DNA from: Mycobacterium sp. UM_CSW
Lineage (GTDB): Bacteria; Actinomycetota; Actinomycetes; Mycobacteriales; Mycobacteriaceae
NCBI RefSeq assembly: GCF_000455205.1
Contig: NZ_AUWQ01000001.1
Span: 62,001-126,000, forward strand
Direction: 5' to 3'
DNA: 64,000 bases
The notes below the pieces were generated by a model. It searched no databases and had not been told where the DNA came from. It saw only the letters and a list, made by a program, of their open reading frames with translations. The position numbers and the translations under genes were made by a program. Of this stretch, positions 27,390 to 35,614 are shown one piece after another (the first letter of the stretch is position 1; every line of letters begins with the position of its first letter).

Positions 27390-27465
27390 GGGGCTATGGC
27401 GCAGCTGGTAGCGCACCACACTGGCAGTGTGGGGGTCAGGGGTTCGAGTCCCCTTAGCTCCACCA
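27390..27465 (+). tRNA. tRNA-Ala (anticodon GGC)
   Basis: A complete cloverleaf can be drawn. Acceptor GGGGCTA pairs with TAGCTCC (one G-T pair), the anticodon stem CCACA/TGTGG encloses CTGGCAG with anticodon GGC at 27423-27425, and the T-arm AGGGG-TTCGAGT-CCCCT is standard. The CCA end is encoded (ACCA at 27462-27465). It reads GCC/GCU alanine codons. An intrinsic terminator follows 31 bases later, and an accessory-looking segment begins just beyond. Confidence 0.97.
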
Positions 27466-27496
27466 TGTGATGAGTCGCCCTCTGGGCTAAAGATTG

Positions 27497-27521
27497 CCCG
27501 GCCATCGGCCGGGTTTGTTTT
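27497..27521 (+). terminator. Rho-independent terminator of tRNA-Ala
   Basis: CCCGGCC-ATC-GGCCGGG forms a perfect 7-base stem with a 3-base loop and is followed immediately by TTTGTTTT. This is a textbook intrinsic terminator, uncommon in mycobacteria, and fits the end of the tRNA transcript. Confidence 0.9.
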
Positions 27522-27550
27522 GGTTGCGCCAGTGGCTTTTGTCGGGCTTG

Positions 27551-27721
27551 ATGCGGTGGCTGATCGACGGATTGACGAACCAGGACGGCCAACCCAGGTA
27601 GTGGCTGGACTGGACCGTTCAGCACCCATGGTCCAGGGACGACGTCGAGTGCGCCGACAGCTGTATATACAACGGCCGGGAGCCGCGGCTGCGGATGGAT
27701 GGACGAGGTTGGTCCGCATAA
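27551..27721 (+). pseudogene. Decayed copy of the small hypothetical gene at 33054
   Basis: Read in one frame from 27551, this stretch gives QDGQPR, then a TAG stop at 27599-27601, then WLD, QHPW and DDVE, matching QDGQPRWWLD...QHPW...DDVE of the intact 114-residue protein at 33054-33398. Past DDVE about 20 residues are missing, then YNGREPRLRMDGRGW resumes the match to YNDQEPPLWLGGQGL before a TAA at 27719-27721. By hand, about 60 of 72 bases agree over the best block starting near 27580. No intact 5' part is recognisable. It is clearly a broken paralogue and lies in the same orientation as the intact gene. Confidence 0.8.
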
Positions 27722-27923
27722 GACTGCAAACTTGTGTTGTCATCGTCGAAAACGTTGAGGGCCTTGGCGGTCGGTGAGCGCGTGAGATACCGGTTTGGTG
27801 CCGCGGTGGCGGCCTCCACGGGATGTGTAGCGGCTTCGCAACTCGAAATGGGTACGCAATTCATTCGTTTCGGTAACGGCGCGGCAAAACTTTGTTCGAC
27901 CGGACGCGGGTTACCGTGTCGCC

Positions 27924-29144
27924 GTGCAACATCGCTGCAGCTGTGGATCGCAACCGCGGGCCTCCCGGCGTAGTGTGCTGAAATGCGCTGTGGCCGCGCC
28001 GGTTCTCCTCGGTTTGGGAATCGCCACGGACGTGCTCGTGGGCCCGGCGCGGGCACCCGCGGACCCCTACTTGTCGTCAGCGGCGATGGCGCCAGGCCAG
28101 CCGATCAACATCATCACCCGCGCCGGATGGGGCGCCAATGAGTCGTTACGGCGCGGAGGGCCTATCTGGGGCAATGGAATTCGTGCCGGGGTTGTGCACC
28201 ACTCCGCGACTGGCAACGACTATGCGCCGACAGACTCGGCGGCCATCGTGCGCTCGATCTACGAGCACCACGCGTTGACTGAAGGTTGGGGCGACATCGG
28301 CTACAACGCGTTGGTCGACAAGTACGGCCAGGTCTTCGAGGGCCGGTTCGGCGGCATCGCCAAACCCGTCCTGGGCGTCCACACCGGCGGATTCAACACC
28401 GACACCTGGGCGGTATGCATGATCGGCGATCTCAGCCAGGCGCCGCCCACGCCCGAACAAGTGCGGGCGGTCGGCCAGCTGCTGGGATGGCGGCTCGCGA
28501 TGGACACGGTGGATCCCAAGGACACCGTCGCACTGACTTCCGCCGGCGGCCCTAACACGCGCTTCCCGAGAGGTGCCACGGCGACCTTACCGAGCATCTT
28601 CGCCCATCGTGACGTCGGCGAAACCGCCTGCCCCGGCAACGCCGGGTATGCGTTCATGGAAAGGATCCGCGACATCGCCGCCCGGTACAAGCAACCGCCC
28701 AGCCCAGAAGATGTTGCGCAGTCGCTGAACGGCGGCGCGATCTACGACCGTTGGCAGGCGACGGGCGGAATGACCGGCGGCCTCGGCGCACCGACGTCAC
28801 CCGAAGCACCCATCGGTGATTTGATCCGCTACGTTGTCTTCGCCAAGGGCGCGATCTATTGGTCACCGGCCACCGGGGCTCAGCCGCTCACCGGCAGGAT
28901 CTACGAGGCCTGGGCCACGCTGGGCTACGAGCGCGGCCCGCTGGGCCTGCCGACCAGCGCCGAGATTCACGAGCCGGAGTGGATCGTGCAGAACTTTCAG
29001 CACGGCACACTGAGCTTCAACCGGCAAACCTCAACCGTCATGGCTGTGGTGGACGGGGTGGCCAGCGTGGTACCACCGCCGCCCGCGGGCGGACCGCCGA
29101 TGCAGCTCGAACGGTTCTCAGTAGCACGCAATCCCGTCATCTAG
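27924..29144 (+). CDS. Tat-exported N-acetylmuramoyl-L-alanine amidase with C-terminal LGFP repeats
   Basis: 406 residues from GTG 27924. A SRRSVLKCAVAAPVLLGLG twin-arginine-type signal is followed by a PGRP/amidase_2 domain (about residues 58-250): RAGWGANES, VVHHSATGNDY, DIGYNALVDKYGQVFEGR, IFAHRDVGETACPG (His and Cys zinc ligands). LGFP repeats (about 265-375) follow: GGLGAPTSPEAPIG and RGPLGLPTSAEIHEP, which usually bind the cell wall or arabinogalactan. It should trim or remodel peptidoglycan at the envelope. From memory the layout resembles M. tuberculosis Rv3811. It lies in the patch after tRNA-Ala. Confidence 0.9.
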   Translation: MQHRCSCGSQPRASRRSVLKCAVAAPVLLGLGIATDVLVGPARAPADPYLSSAAMAPGQPINIITRAGWGANESLRRGGPIWGNGIRAGVVHHSATGNDYAPTDSAAIVRSIYEHHALTEGWGDIGYNALVDKYGQVFEGRFGGIAKPVLGVHTGGFNTDTWAVCMIGDLSQAPPTPEQVRAVGQLLGWRLAMDTVDPKDTVALTSAGGPNTRFPRGATATLPSIFAHRDVGETACPGNAGYAFMERIRDIAARYKQPPSPEDVAQSLNGGAIYDRWQATGGMTGGLGAPTSPEAPIGDLIRYVVFAKGAIYWSPATGAQPLTGRIYEAWATLGYERGPLGLPTSAEIHEPEWIVQNFQHGTLSFNRQTSTVMAVVDGVASVVPPPPAGGPPMQLERFSVARNPVI

Positions 29145-29164
29145 CAGCGCCCAGTCCCGGGAAG

Positions 29165-30406
29165 TCACGCCGGAATCAGCGTGACCGGCAGCCGTTCGAG
29201 CCGGCGAATCACGTTGTTGACTGCCCACTTTGGAGTCCCATCGACCTCGATGCGTTTGACGCGTTCGAGCATCGCGGAGAGGATGGCGGCGGTCTCCATC
29301 CTTGCCAGACCCTGGCCGGCGCAGGCATGCGCGCCGTTGCCGAACCCGATGTGCCGTCCGGCGTCACGGCGGATGTCGAACACCTCAGGGTTCTCCCATT
29401 CGCGTTCGTCGCGGTTGGCCGAGGCATAGAGCACCAGTAATCGGGTTCCGGCAGGGACGTTCGTTCCGGCTATTGAGGTATTGCGGGCGGTCTTCCGCGT
29501 GAACGCACGCACCGGCGATTCGTACCGCACCACCTCGTTGATCGCGTTAGACAGCAATTCTGGTTCTGCTCTGAGCATTTCCCACTGATCAGGGTGGGTC
29601 GCGAATAGGTAGATCGCGCTGGAGATCGCGCTGATGGTGGTGTCCAATGACGGTGCAATGTAGTCAATGATCAGCGGCGGCACGTCTTCGAACGACAGAT
29701 TGCCCTCATCAACGGCGGTCAAGAGTTCGTGAGCCATGCTGCCGGGCAGGACGTTTCGGTCACGCACCACAGCACGCGCGAAGCGCAGCATCTGCATGCT
29801 GCGCGGGATGGCTCGGATCGCCTGATGGTTGAGCGGGCCAAGGAAGTCGAAGGTTGCTGCGGCCCAAGGAATCAGGTGCTCGCGTTGGTCCTGCGGCCAG
29901 CCGACCAGATCCGGGACCACAGCGAGCGGCAGTGCGGTCGCTAGATCGGCGACACCGTCGACTCGGCGCCTGGTGAGCGCGAGGTCGACGATGGCGCTTG
30001 CCGCGTCTTCCACGGAGGTGGTGACCCCACGCAGCGCCCTGGGCATCAGGCGATGGGCAACGAGCTTACGACGCCGGTCGTGGTCGGCGCCGTCGCTGTT
30101 GAGCGTGGTGCCGCGGGACAACCAGTTGGCAGCAGCGTTGGCGGCGACACCATGTCCGGAGAGGTATGAGTCGTCGGCGCGCAGGGTGGCTTTGCACTCG
30201 GCGTAGCGGGGGAGAGCGACCATGCGGCGGCGGGGTAGCCAGACAAGCGGACCAAGGCGCCGAAGCGTCCGGTAGTGCGAGTAAGGGTCGAGGATGGCCG
30301 ATGTGCTGTAGACGTCAGGCCGGTACGACGGGATGTCGCGAGGTCGGTGCACCACAGATCGCCTTAATTGTTGAGTTCGATGCCCGCCCGCGGGCACGGA
30401 CAGCAC
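29165..30406 (-). CDS. Cytochrome P450 monooxygenase
   Basis: 413 residues from GTG 30406; GTG 30352 (VHRPRDIPSYRP) is a reasonable shorter start. P450 signatures are complete: I-helix PSLDTTISAISS, K-helix ExxR in NEVVRYESP, and the haem loop FGNGAHACAGQGLA with Cys362 as the haem ligand. SLDTT stands where AGxDT is usual but keeps the key acid-Thr pair. It needs a ferredoxin and reductase, neither adjacent. The CYP family and substrate cannot be told from sequence alone. It is convergent with the LGFP amidase (20-base gap). Confidence 0.9.
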   Translation of the reverse strand: MLSVPAGGHRTQQLRRSVVHRPRDIPSYRPDVYSTSAILDPYSHYRTLRRLGPLVWLPRRRMVALPRYAECKATLRADDSYLSGHGVAANAAANWLSRGTTLNSDGADHDRRRKLVAHRLMPRALRGVTTSVEDAASAIVDLALTRRRVDGVADLATALPLAVVPDLVGWPQDQREHLIPWAAATFDFLGPLNHQAIRAIPRSMQMLRFARAVVRDRNVLPGSMAHELLTAVDEGNLSFEDVPPLIIDYIAPSLDTTISAISSAIYLFATHPDQWEMLRAEPELLSNAINEVVRYESPVRAFTRKTARNTSIAGTNVPAGTRLLVLYASANRDEREWENPEVFDIRRDAGRHIGFGNGAHACAGQGLARMETAAILSAMLERVKRIEVDGTPKWAVNNVIRRLERLPVTLIPA

Positions 30407-30556
30407 GAGGGTGCTACGCCTACCGCGCCGCGGTGCGCTTCGACAATCGGTTGCGTGTACGGCGCGTTGGCTGCATCACCTTCGGATGACGAAATCGTCA
30501 CATACGACCATATCGTCAGTCAAGACTCGTCGACGATCGCCGGCAAAGCGCCAGGC

Positions 30557-31366
30557 TCAGGGATGCAGGTTCCACTGACCGCAATCGTCGGCAAGGACGT
30601 CGTTGACGTCGACTTCGAGTCCTCCGACGACTGGGCCAGGATTCGACGCTGTACTCACCACGCGTTGGTAGAGGACCGCGGTCGGCTCGACCTGGCCGCG
30701 GGACCAGGACCGGGTCTGCCAGGCCCACCGGTGACCGGGGGTGCGCGAATTTCCAATTACGCCGTCGGCGGCGGCCCATCGGCACACATCGATACCGCCG
30801 TAGACGCCGGTGCGCTGCACTCCCAGTACGGAATTGATTCCGCGAAACCACTTAAGTGCCAAGTTGTTCCAGGTGTCGTGGTTTATGTCCTCGTCGACGC
30901 TGAAGAAGATCGGGGCACTCTGACCGCCACCCGCCGCGGTGTGCAGCTTCCAGGCGGTGCGAGCATCGTCGGCGCCGCCCTCGAACCCGCGCCTGAAGTC
31001 CGACGGTGCCGTCCCGCCTGGCTTTCCGTATTGGTAATTGCTGACGATCATCAGCCCAGCAGCGGTCAGCTGCTCGGCGTAGGACCGGGTGATCGGCTTG
31101 GCACCCATGGACGAGCCGGGACGCGATAGCGAGACGTAGTTGATGACCCCGGAGTGGCCGGCAGCTCGAATCTGCTGCGCTGGAATCTGGCGCATGGCGA
31201 AGTCGATCAATGTGGGGGTAGTGCCAACCGCCGCACGGGCGGTGACAACTGCCGATGCCGCATACAACCCTGGCAATACAGACAAAGCGGCGGCGTAGCG
31301 CAATACGTCGCGCCGCGGAATAGCGCGTAGTCCCTGGAGACACACATTTGCCGACAAGTCCTGCAT
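30557..31366 (-). CDS. Tat-exported DUF1906 glycoside-hydrolase-like protein (Rv2525c-type)
   Basis: 269 residues. An N-terminal RRDVLRYAAALSVLPGLYAASAV segment is a twin-arginine-type signal. The DUF1906 domain (about residues 50-265) starts TLIDFAMRQIPAQQIRAAGHSGVINYVSLSRPG and contains the acidic active-site-like FFSVDEDIN and VGGLEVDVNDVLA motifs. This fold resembles GH25-type TIM barrels that act on or bind cell-wall polymers; M. tuberculosis Rv2525c is the best known member, and its catalytic role is unsettled. With the amidase at 27924 it makes this patch rich in envelope enzymes. Confidence 0.87.
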   Translation of the reverse strand: MQDLSANVCLQGLRAIPRRDVLRYAAALSVLPGLYAASAVVTARAAVGTTPTLIDFAMRQIPAQQIRAAGHSGVINYVSLSRPGSSMGAKPITRSYAEQLTAAGLMIVSNYQYGKPGGTAPSDFRRGFEGGADDARTAWKLHTAAGGGQSAPIFFSVDEDINHDTWNNLALKWFRGINSVLGVQRTGVYGGIDVCRWAAADGVIGNSRTPGHRWAWQTRSWSRGQVEPTAVLYQRVVSTASNPGPVVGGLEVDVNDVLADDCGQWNLHP

Positions 31367-31498
31367 CGCGTGATGTTAAGTATTCGACTTTTGCGAACAG
31401 AAGTAGCCGGCAGCAGTCGATATCAAATCGGTTTTTGCGGTTCACCGGCCCGAGTTAATGGCCACAGCGGATGAGGGGACGCGGCGCTTGAACCCGGG

Positions 31499-32905
31499 CT
31501 ACGGAATCTCGTACACAACCATCTTGTCGGCGATGCCGCGCAGGGCGGCCTCCTTCCGAACCGGTCGGATCGACTCCTTCTCAAGGATGGCGGCGACGCC
31601 GGGCGCGTCGATCACGGGACCGGTGATGTGGATCTCCTGCGCCGTCGACAGGCTCTGCACCCGCGCCGCGATGTTGACGGTCTGGCCGAAATAGTCCTGC
31701 CGCTCGTTCAGCATCACCGCAAGACACGGCCCCTCATGGATGCCGATCTTCACGATCAGGTCGGTCCTGCCGCGTTCGGCATTGAGCTTTTCCATCGCGG
31801 CCCGCATCCGCAAGGCCGCGGCGAGCGCGTGGTCCGGCTGGACAAAAGTCGCCATCACAGCGTCCCCGATGGTCTTGACCACGGCGCCCTTTTCGGCCGC
31901 GATGATTTCCAGAAGCGCGTGAAAATGCGCGCGCACCAAGTCAAAAGCGGCAAGGTCGCCGACCCGCTCATAAAGCGCGGTCGAGCCCTTGAGGTCGGTG
32001 AACAAAAAGGTCAACGAGGTGATTTTGAGGCGCTGATCGATGGTGAGGTTGTCGGCCTTGAAGACATCGCGAAACGTCTGGTTCGACAGCATCCGCTTGG
32101 CGGTGAGGAACGGCCTGCGCTTGGCCAGCACGTCGTGGAGCGCGTCGGCGACGAAGACGGTGGGCAGTGTCCGCACGCTGCACCGGTTGTCGAGCACGAG
32201 CCGCAACGGACCCGGTCGCAAGGGGATCGACTCGGTCGGCGGATGCGCCTGATTGAAGGTCAGCCCGAGCTGCTGAGTTTCCTCGGTCGGCTCGCCTTGA
32301 ACATCGATGAAATGTGCGGAATGCGTGACCGGCTCGAAAACGATGATGAATTGGGACGGAAGCTCCAACGACAGCACAGCCTTTTCACCAGCAGCCAGCT
32401 CCATCGCATCCAACGTCGCTTCTCCGGTCAGCGAGGCAAAAGAATCCTCGCCGAGATCGATGCCCGAACTCCAGAACACCTGCTTGTAGTAGTCCCATAG
32501 CGGGAGCGTGTTGGGATCGTGCGCGCCAATCCGCCTGACCTTGGGGCTGACCGTAAACGCCACCTCGACCTGCTCGTCGACGGAAGGCTCATAGCCGCAC
32601 GCGCATAATCCGCAGCGATAGTCGTCATCACGCAGCGATTTCAGCGTGTCGTGCGCGTCCAGCACGCCGCTGCAACCGGGGCAAAGCACATTCCAGGTGA
32701 GATCGAACAGGCCAAGCCGCGAGGCATGCAGGAAGCCGGAAATCACCTTCTCTTCGTCGAAGCCGGTGCGCTCGGAAAAGTCCAGGGCGTTGATTCGATT
32801 GAGCTCATGATCTTCGCCGTCCTGGATCAGCAGCGCGACAGCGTCTGCGATGTCCGGATCGGCGGTTCGTTTCAGGGCCGAAAATTGGGACTGCAGGTCG
32901 CTCAT
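31499..32905 (-). CDS. Class III adenylate/guanylate cyclase with N-terminal DUF5939-like zinc-ribbon region
   Basis: 468 residues. The N-terminal part (about 1-275) includes a four-cysteine ribbon (VLCPGCSGV and CGLCACGYE) and a beta-rich segment as in DUF5939 proteins. The catalytic domain (about 298-468) keeps both metal Asp residues, Asp304 (FLFTDLKGSTAL) and Asp348 (TIGDAVMATF), and the transition-state Asn/Arg in VNIAARVQ, so it should make cAMP or cGMP. No membrane helix. Codon use and composition look less GC-biased than the neighbours, and this architecture is familiar from alphaproteobacteria, which suggests acquisition by transfer. It probably senses a signal through the N-terminal part. 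Confidence 0.88.
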   Translation of the reverse strand: MSDLQSQFSALKRTADPDIADAVALLIQDGEDHELNRINALDFSERTGFDEEKVISGFLHASRLGLFDLTWNVLCPGCSGVLDAHDTLKSLRDDDYRCGLCACGYEPSVDEQVEVAFTVSPKVRRIGAHDPNTLPLWDYYKQVFWSSGIDLGEDSFASLTGEATLDAMELAAGEKAVLSLELPSQFIIVFEPVTHSAHFIDVQGEPTEETQQLGLTFNQAHPPTESIPLRPGPLRLVLDNRCSVRTLPTVFVADALHDVLAKRRPFLTAKRMLSNQTFRDVFKADNLTIDQRLKITSLTFLFTDLKGSTALYERVGDLAAFDLVRAHFHALLEIIAAEKGAVVKTIGDAVMATFVQPDHALAAALRMRAAMEKLNAERGRTDLIVKIGIHEGPCLAVMLNERQDYFGQTVNIAARVQSLSTAQEIHITGPVIDAPGVAAILEKESIRPVRKEAALRGIADKMVVYEIP

Positions 32906-33053
32906 GATTCCAACCTAAACATCAGCGCAAGCTGCCTGCTGCGCCTTCGTCGATACACCAGTGCCGGGTCACAGGACGCGGTCAAGCACTTCAACACCAG
33001 TCGCTTCGAATTTGATCCGATGCCGCCTCGATCAATTCGATTAGGGTTGATTC

Positions 33054-33398
33054 ATGGGTGGCGAGTTCATCGAGATCCGCATAACCCACCCCTGGGAATC
33101 TCTCGAGTCGACGCCCGAGGCCCTCCGCCCGCGACTGCTGGATTGGGAGATTGACGCTAAGGGTAGGCACGTCGCCTGGCGCTACCGGATAACCCGGTAT
33201 GAGCAGGACGGCCAACCGAGGTGGTGGTTGGACGGGACCGGCCAGCATCCGTGGACCAGCGACGACGTCGAGTACCTGAAGGACGTTGCCGAGCACCACG
33301 CCGGTCGTCTGCTGCGCAGACAGCGATGGCGGCCCAAGAGCATGTACAACGACCAGGAGCCCCCGCTATGGCTTGGAGGCCAAGGGTTGTCGTCCTGA
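33054..33398 (+). CDS. Small conserved hypothetical protein (intact partner of a broken copy at 27551)
   Basis: 114 residues from ATG 33054. It is rich in Trp and Arg (WRYRITRY, WWLDGTGQHPW, RRQRWRPKSMY) with no signal peptide or membrane helix, and no family I recognise. Reality of the gene is supported by the decayed copy at 27551-27721, whose best-preserved stretch is in the same reading frame with protein-level similarity. Both copies point the same way and enclose the amidase, P450, DUF1906 and cyclase genes. Confidence 0.7.
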   Translation: MGGEFIEIRITHPWESLESTPEALRPRLLDWEIDAKGRHVAWRYRITRYEQDGQPRWWLDGTGQHPWTSDDVEYLKDVAEHHAGRLLRRQRWRPKSMYNDQEPPLWLGGQGLSS

Positions 33399-33444
33399 GG
33401 GCTGTAACTCGCGGCCGGCGTAAAGGTCAAGGCCTCACGGCTGA

Positions 33445-33930
33445 TTAAGGCTGTGAGCGCTCGTCTTCGGCGGAGTCGTCGTCGTTGGCCAAGTGGTGCA
33501 GGACGCGTTCGTTAAGGGCCGCGAGCATGTCGAGCTCCGCCGGGGAAAGCAGATCGATGAATTTGCGGCGGACGTCCTCGACGTGGCGGGGCGCCGCCTT
33601 CTCGATGGCGGCGCGGCCGGCCGGCAGCAGGCGGACCATGGTGCTGCGGGCGTCGTCGGGGTTGGGCTCGCGGCAGATCAGCCCGTCCTCCTGCATGCGC
33701 CGCACCTGGTGGGAGACCCGGCTCTTCTCCCAGCCCAGTGTGTTGCACAGGTCGTGCGCGGGCATGCGGTCCCCGTCGTGCTCCGACAGCACCGCCAGGA
33801 TCTGGTAGTCGGCCGCGGAGAGGCCCGCTTGCTGCAGGCCCCGGTTCAGGTGCACGGCGAGCTGGTGATGCGCGTGCTGGAAGGCCCGCCAGGCGCGGTC
33901 TTCACGCGGGGTCAGCCAGTTCGGTTCCAT
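33445..33930 (-). CDS. MarR family transcriptional regulator
   Basis: 161 residues from ATG 33930 (MEPNWLTPREDRAWRAF); the frame opens at 33948. The winged helix-turn-helix reads LSAADYQILAVLSEHDGDRMPAHDLCNTLGWEKSRVSHQVRRMQEDGLICRE, typical of MarR. It is divergent from a F420/NADP-type reductase gene, and two inverted repeats lie in the 95-base intergenic region, so autorepression with control of the reductase is likely. The ligand is unknown; MarR proteins of this layout often sense phenolic compounds or oxidants. Confidence 0.9.
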   Translation of the reverse strand: MEPNWLTPREDRAWRAFQHAHHQLAVHLNRGLQQAGLSAADYQILAVLSEHDGDRMPAHDLCNTLGWEKSRVSHQVRRMQEDGLICREPNPDDARSTMVRLLPAGRAAIEKAAPRHVEDVRRKFIDLLSPAELDMLAALNERVLHHLANDDDSAEDERSQP

Positions 33931-33951
33931 CGGCGTCCACCTTACCAATTG

Positions 33952-33965
33952 GTTGACGCATCAAC
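33952..33965. promoter_or_regulatory. Inverted repeat GTTGA-N4-TCAAC upstream of MarR
   Basis: GTTGACGCATCAAC has 5-base arms around 4 bases. It shares the GTTGA/TCAAC core and spacing of the longer element at 33977 and lies about 20 bases upstream of the MarR start, a position suited to autorepression. Confidence 0.6.
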
Positions 33966-33976
33966 AAAGATTCTTT

Positions 33977-33996
33977 AAGGTTGAGACGTCAACCTT
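33977..33996. promoter_or_regulatory. Palindrome AAGGTTGA-N4-TCAACCTT, candidate MarR operator
   Basis: Perfect 8-base arms flank GACG. The inner GTTGA-N4-TCAAC core is the same as in the element at 33952, 25 bases away. It lies 29 bases upstream of the reductase start at 34026. Two such sites between divergent genes are the usual MarR arrangement. Confidence 0.72.
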
Positions 33997-34025
33997 TTCC
34001 ACCGTCAACTAGGACAGGACACCTC

Positions 34026-34649
34026 ATGAGCAGCATCAGCATCATCGGCACCGGGAACATGGCCCGCGCCATCGGCGCGCTGGCGGTAGCGGGCGGCAAC
34101 AGCGTCGAGGTCATCGGCCGCGATCGAGCCAAGGCCGCTGACCTGGCCAAGGCCCTCGGCGGCAGCGCCACGACGGGAGAGTTCGGCGCCGTCCCGACCG
34201 GGGACATCGTCGTCGTTGCCCTGTTGTACGCCAACGTCGTTCCGGTCGTCGTCCAATATGGAGACGCCCTCGCGGGCAAGGTCATCGTCGACATCAGCAA
34301 CCCCTTCAACGCCGCGGCCGACGGGCTGGCCATCCCCGAGGACACCTCGATCGCGCAGGAAGTTGCCAAGGCGGCCCCGGCGAGCGCCAGCGTGGTGAAG
34401 GCATTCAACACCGTCTTCGGCGTCGTGCTGGCCCAGGGGCGCCGACTCGACGTCTTCATGGCCGGCGACGATGCGCGCGCCAAGGCGAGGGTGGCGGAGT
34501 TCATCGAGAGCCTCGGGCTGCGCCCGCTGGACGTCGGCGGCTTGGACATGGCGCACTGGCTGGAGGGAACGGGCCTGGTCGTGATGGGGCTCGCGCGTCA
34601 CGGAGTGGGGAACTTCGACTTCGCCCTCGGCGCCGCGGTTCCCGGCTAA
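34026..34649 (+). CDS. NADPH-dependent F420 reductase-like protein
   Basis: 207 residues from ATG 34026. The Rossmann motif SIIGTGNMARAIGALAVAGGNSVEVIGRD, the IVVVALLYANVVPVVVQYG segment, the DISNPFN motif and KAFNTVFG are those of F420H2:NADP+ oxidoreductase-type and related dinucleotide-binding proteins. It should move hydride between NADPH and F420 or a similar carrier. A luciferase-like (F420) oxidoreductase follows on the same strand, which supports an F420 link. Control by the divergent MarR is likely. Confidence 0.86.
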   Translation: MSSISIIGTGNMARAIGALAVAGGNSVEVIGRDRAKAADLAKALGGSATTGEFGAVPTGDIVVVALLYANVVPVVVQYGDALAGKVIVDISNPFNAAADGLAIPEDTSIAQEVAKAAPASASVVKAFNTVFGVVLAQGRRLDVFMAGDDARAKARVAEFIESLGLRPLDVGGLDMAHWLEGTGLVVMGLARHGVGNFDFALGAAVPG

Positions 34650-34714
34650 GCCGTGACCCCACCGGGGCACCGTGCGCCCAAAGACTGGTTGATGGATCAC
34701 CGAAAGGATTCGCT

Positions 34715-35614
34715 ATGAAGCTCGGTTTCGCACTCCCCATAGTCGGTCCCGCTATCAGCAGCGCCACTGGTCTGAGCGCGTTCTGCCGCGGGCTCGAGGA
34801 CCTTGGCTACGACACGCTGTGGGTCGGCGATCGATTCGTCACGCCGGTCGATATGCACAGCACCTATCCGGGCAAGGAACAGCCGTACCCGCCGCAGATG
34901 AGCCGTTACCTCGATCCGGTGCTGCTGTGGACCGTCGCTGCGACGGCGACCAGCCGGGTGCGGCTGAACGCCAGCACGCTCAGCACGTTCTACTACGAGC
35001 CGGTGCATTTGGCCCGGCTGCTGACCACGCTCGACGTGCTCAGCGATGGCCGCCTTGATGTTGGCGTGGGAATCGGGTGGATGAAGGACGAACACGACAT
35101 CGCCCGGAGCGCGGACTGGCGCCGGCGCGGGCGGATGCTCGATGACGTGCTCGCGTTCCTGCACGAGTGGTGGACGACGACCCCGGTGTCCTGGGAGAGC
35201 GAGTTCTTCTCGCTGCCGCAGGTCCATGCCGACCTCCGCCCGGTCCAGCCCGCCGGTCCGCCCATCTGGATCGGAGGTGCCAGCGAGGCCGCGATGCGCC
35301 GGGTCGGCCGCAGCGGCGTCGGCTGGCTCGGGGTCGAGGGGCTGCAGGACGAGGTCACCGACCACCTGTGGTCGATTGCGCGCCGTGCGGCGAAGGACGC
35401 CGGCCGCGATCCTGACGCGCTGAAGACGGCCATGCGGATCAATCTCGAACCAGGCACGTCCGTTGACTCGGTTGCGCTCAGGCTCGAGCGCCTCGCCCGG
35501 TCGGGGGCTGATGAGGGAATCGTGGATGCCTTCGCAATGTTTTCTAGCCTTGGCGAGATGCTCGACTTCGCCAGCCAGGTAATCGATCGATGGGGTGATG
35601 ATGGGAAAGCTTGA
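34715..35614 (+). CDS. LLM-class F420-dependent oxidoreductase
   Basis: 299 residues with AAAGGA before the ATG. Luciferase-like features are MKLGFALPIVGPAISSATGL, LWVGDRFVTPVDM, NASTLSTFYYEPVHLARLL, DVGVGIGWMKDEHDIARSADWRRRGR and IWIGGASEAAMRRVGRSGVGWLG. It sits between the F420-reductase-like gene and an SDR that overlaps its 3' end, so the three are probably one unit that reduces and rearranges a small ketone or enone. The substrate is not known. Confidence 0.88.
   Translation: MKLGFALPIVGPAISSATGLSAFCRGLEDLGYDTLWVGDRFVTPVDMHSTYPGKEQPYPPQMSRYLDPVLLWTVAATATSRVRLNASTLSTFYYEPVHLARLLTTLDVLSDGRLDVGVGIGWMKDEHDIARSADWRRRGRMLDDVLAFLHEWWTTTPVSWESEFFSLPQVHADLRPVQPAGPPIWIGGASEAAMRRVGRSGVGWLGVEGLQDEVTDHLWSIARRAAKDAGRDPDALKTAMRINLEPGTSVDSVALRLERLARSGADEGIVDAFAMFSSLGEMLDFASQVIDRWGDDGKA

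Noticed and set aside
27254-27625. Minus-strand frame across tRNA-Ala reading MVELRGLEPLTPTLP
   Set aside because: This is the well-known false translation of a tRNA 3' end and T-arm on the reverse strand, not a gene.
30610-30625. Repeat of the tRNA T-arm sequence (TTCGAGTCC) as a possible attachment site
   Set aside because: Only about 9-10 bases match and it lies inside the DUF1906 coding sequence; it is too short to be a convincing att repeat.
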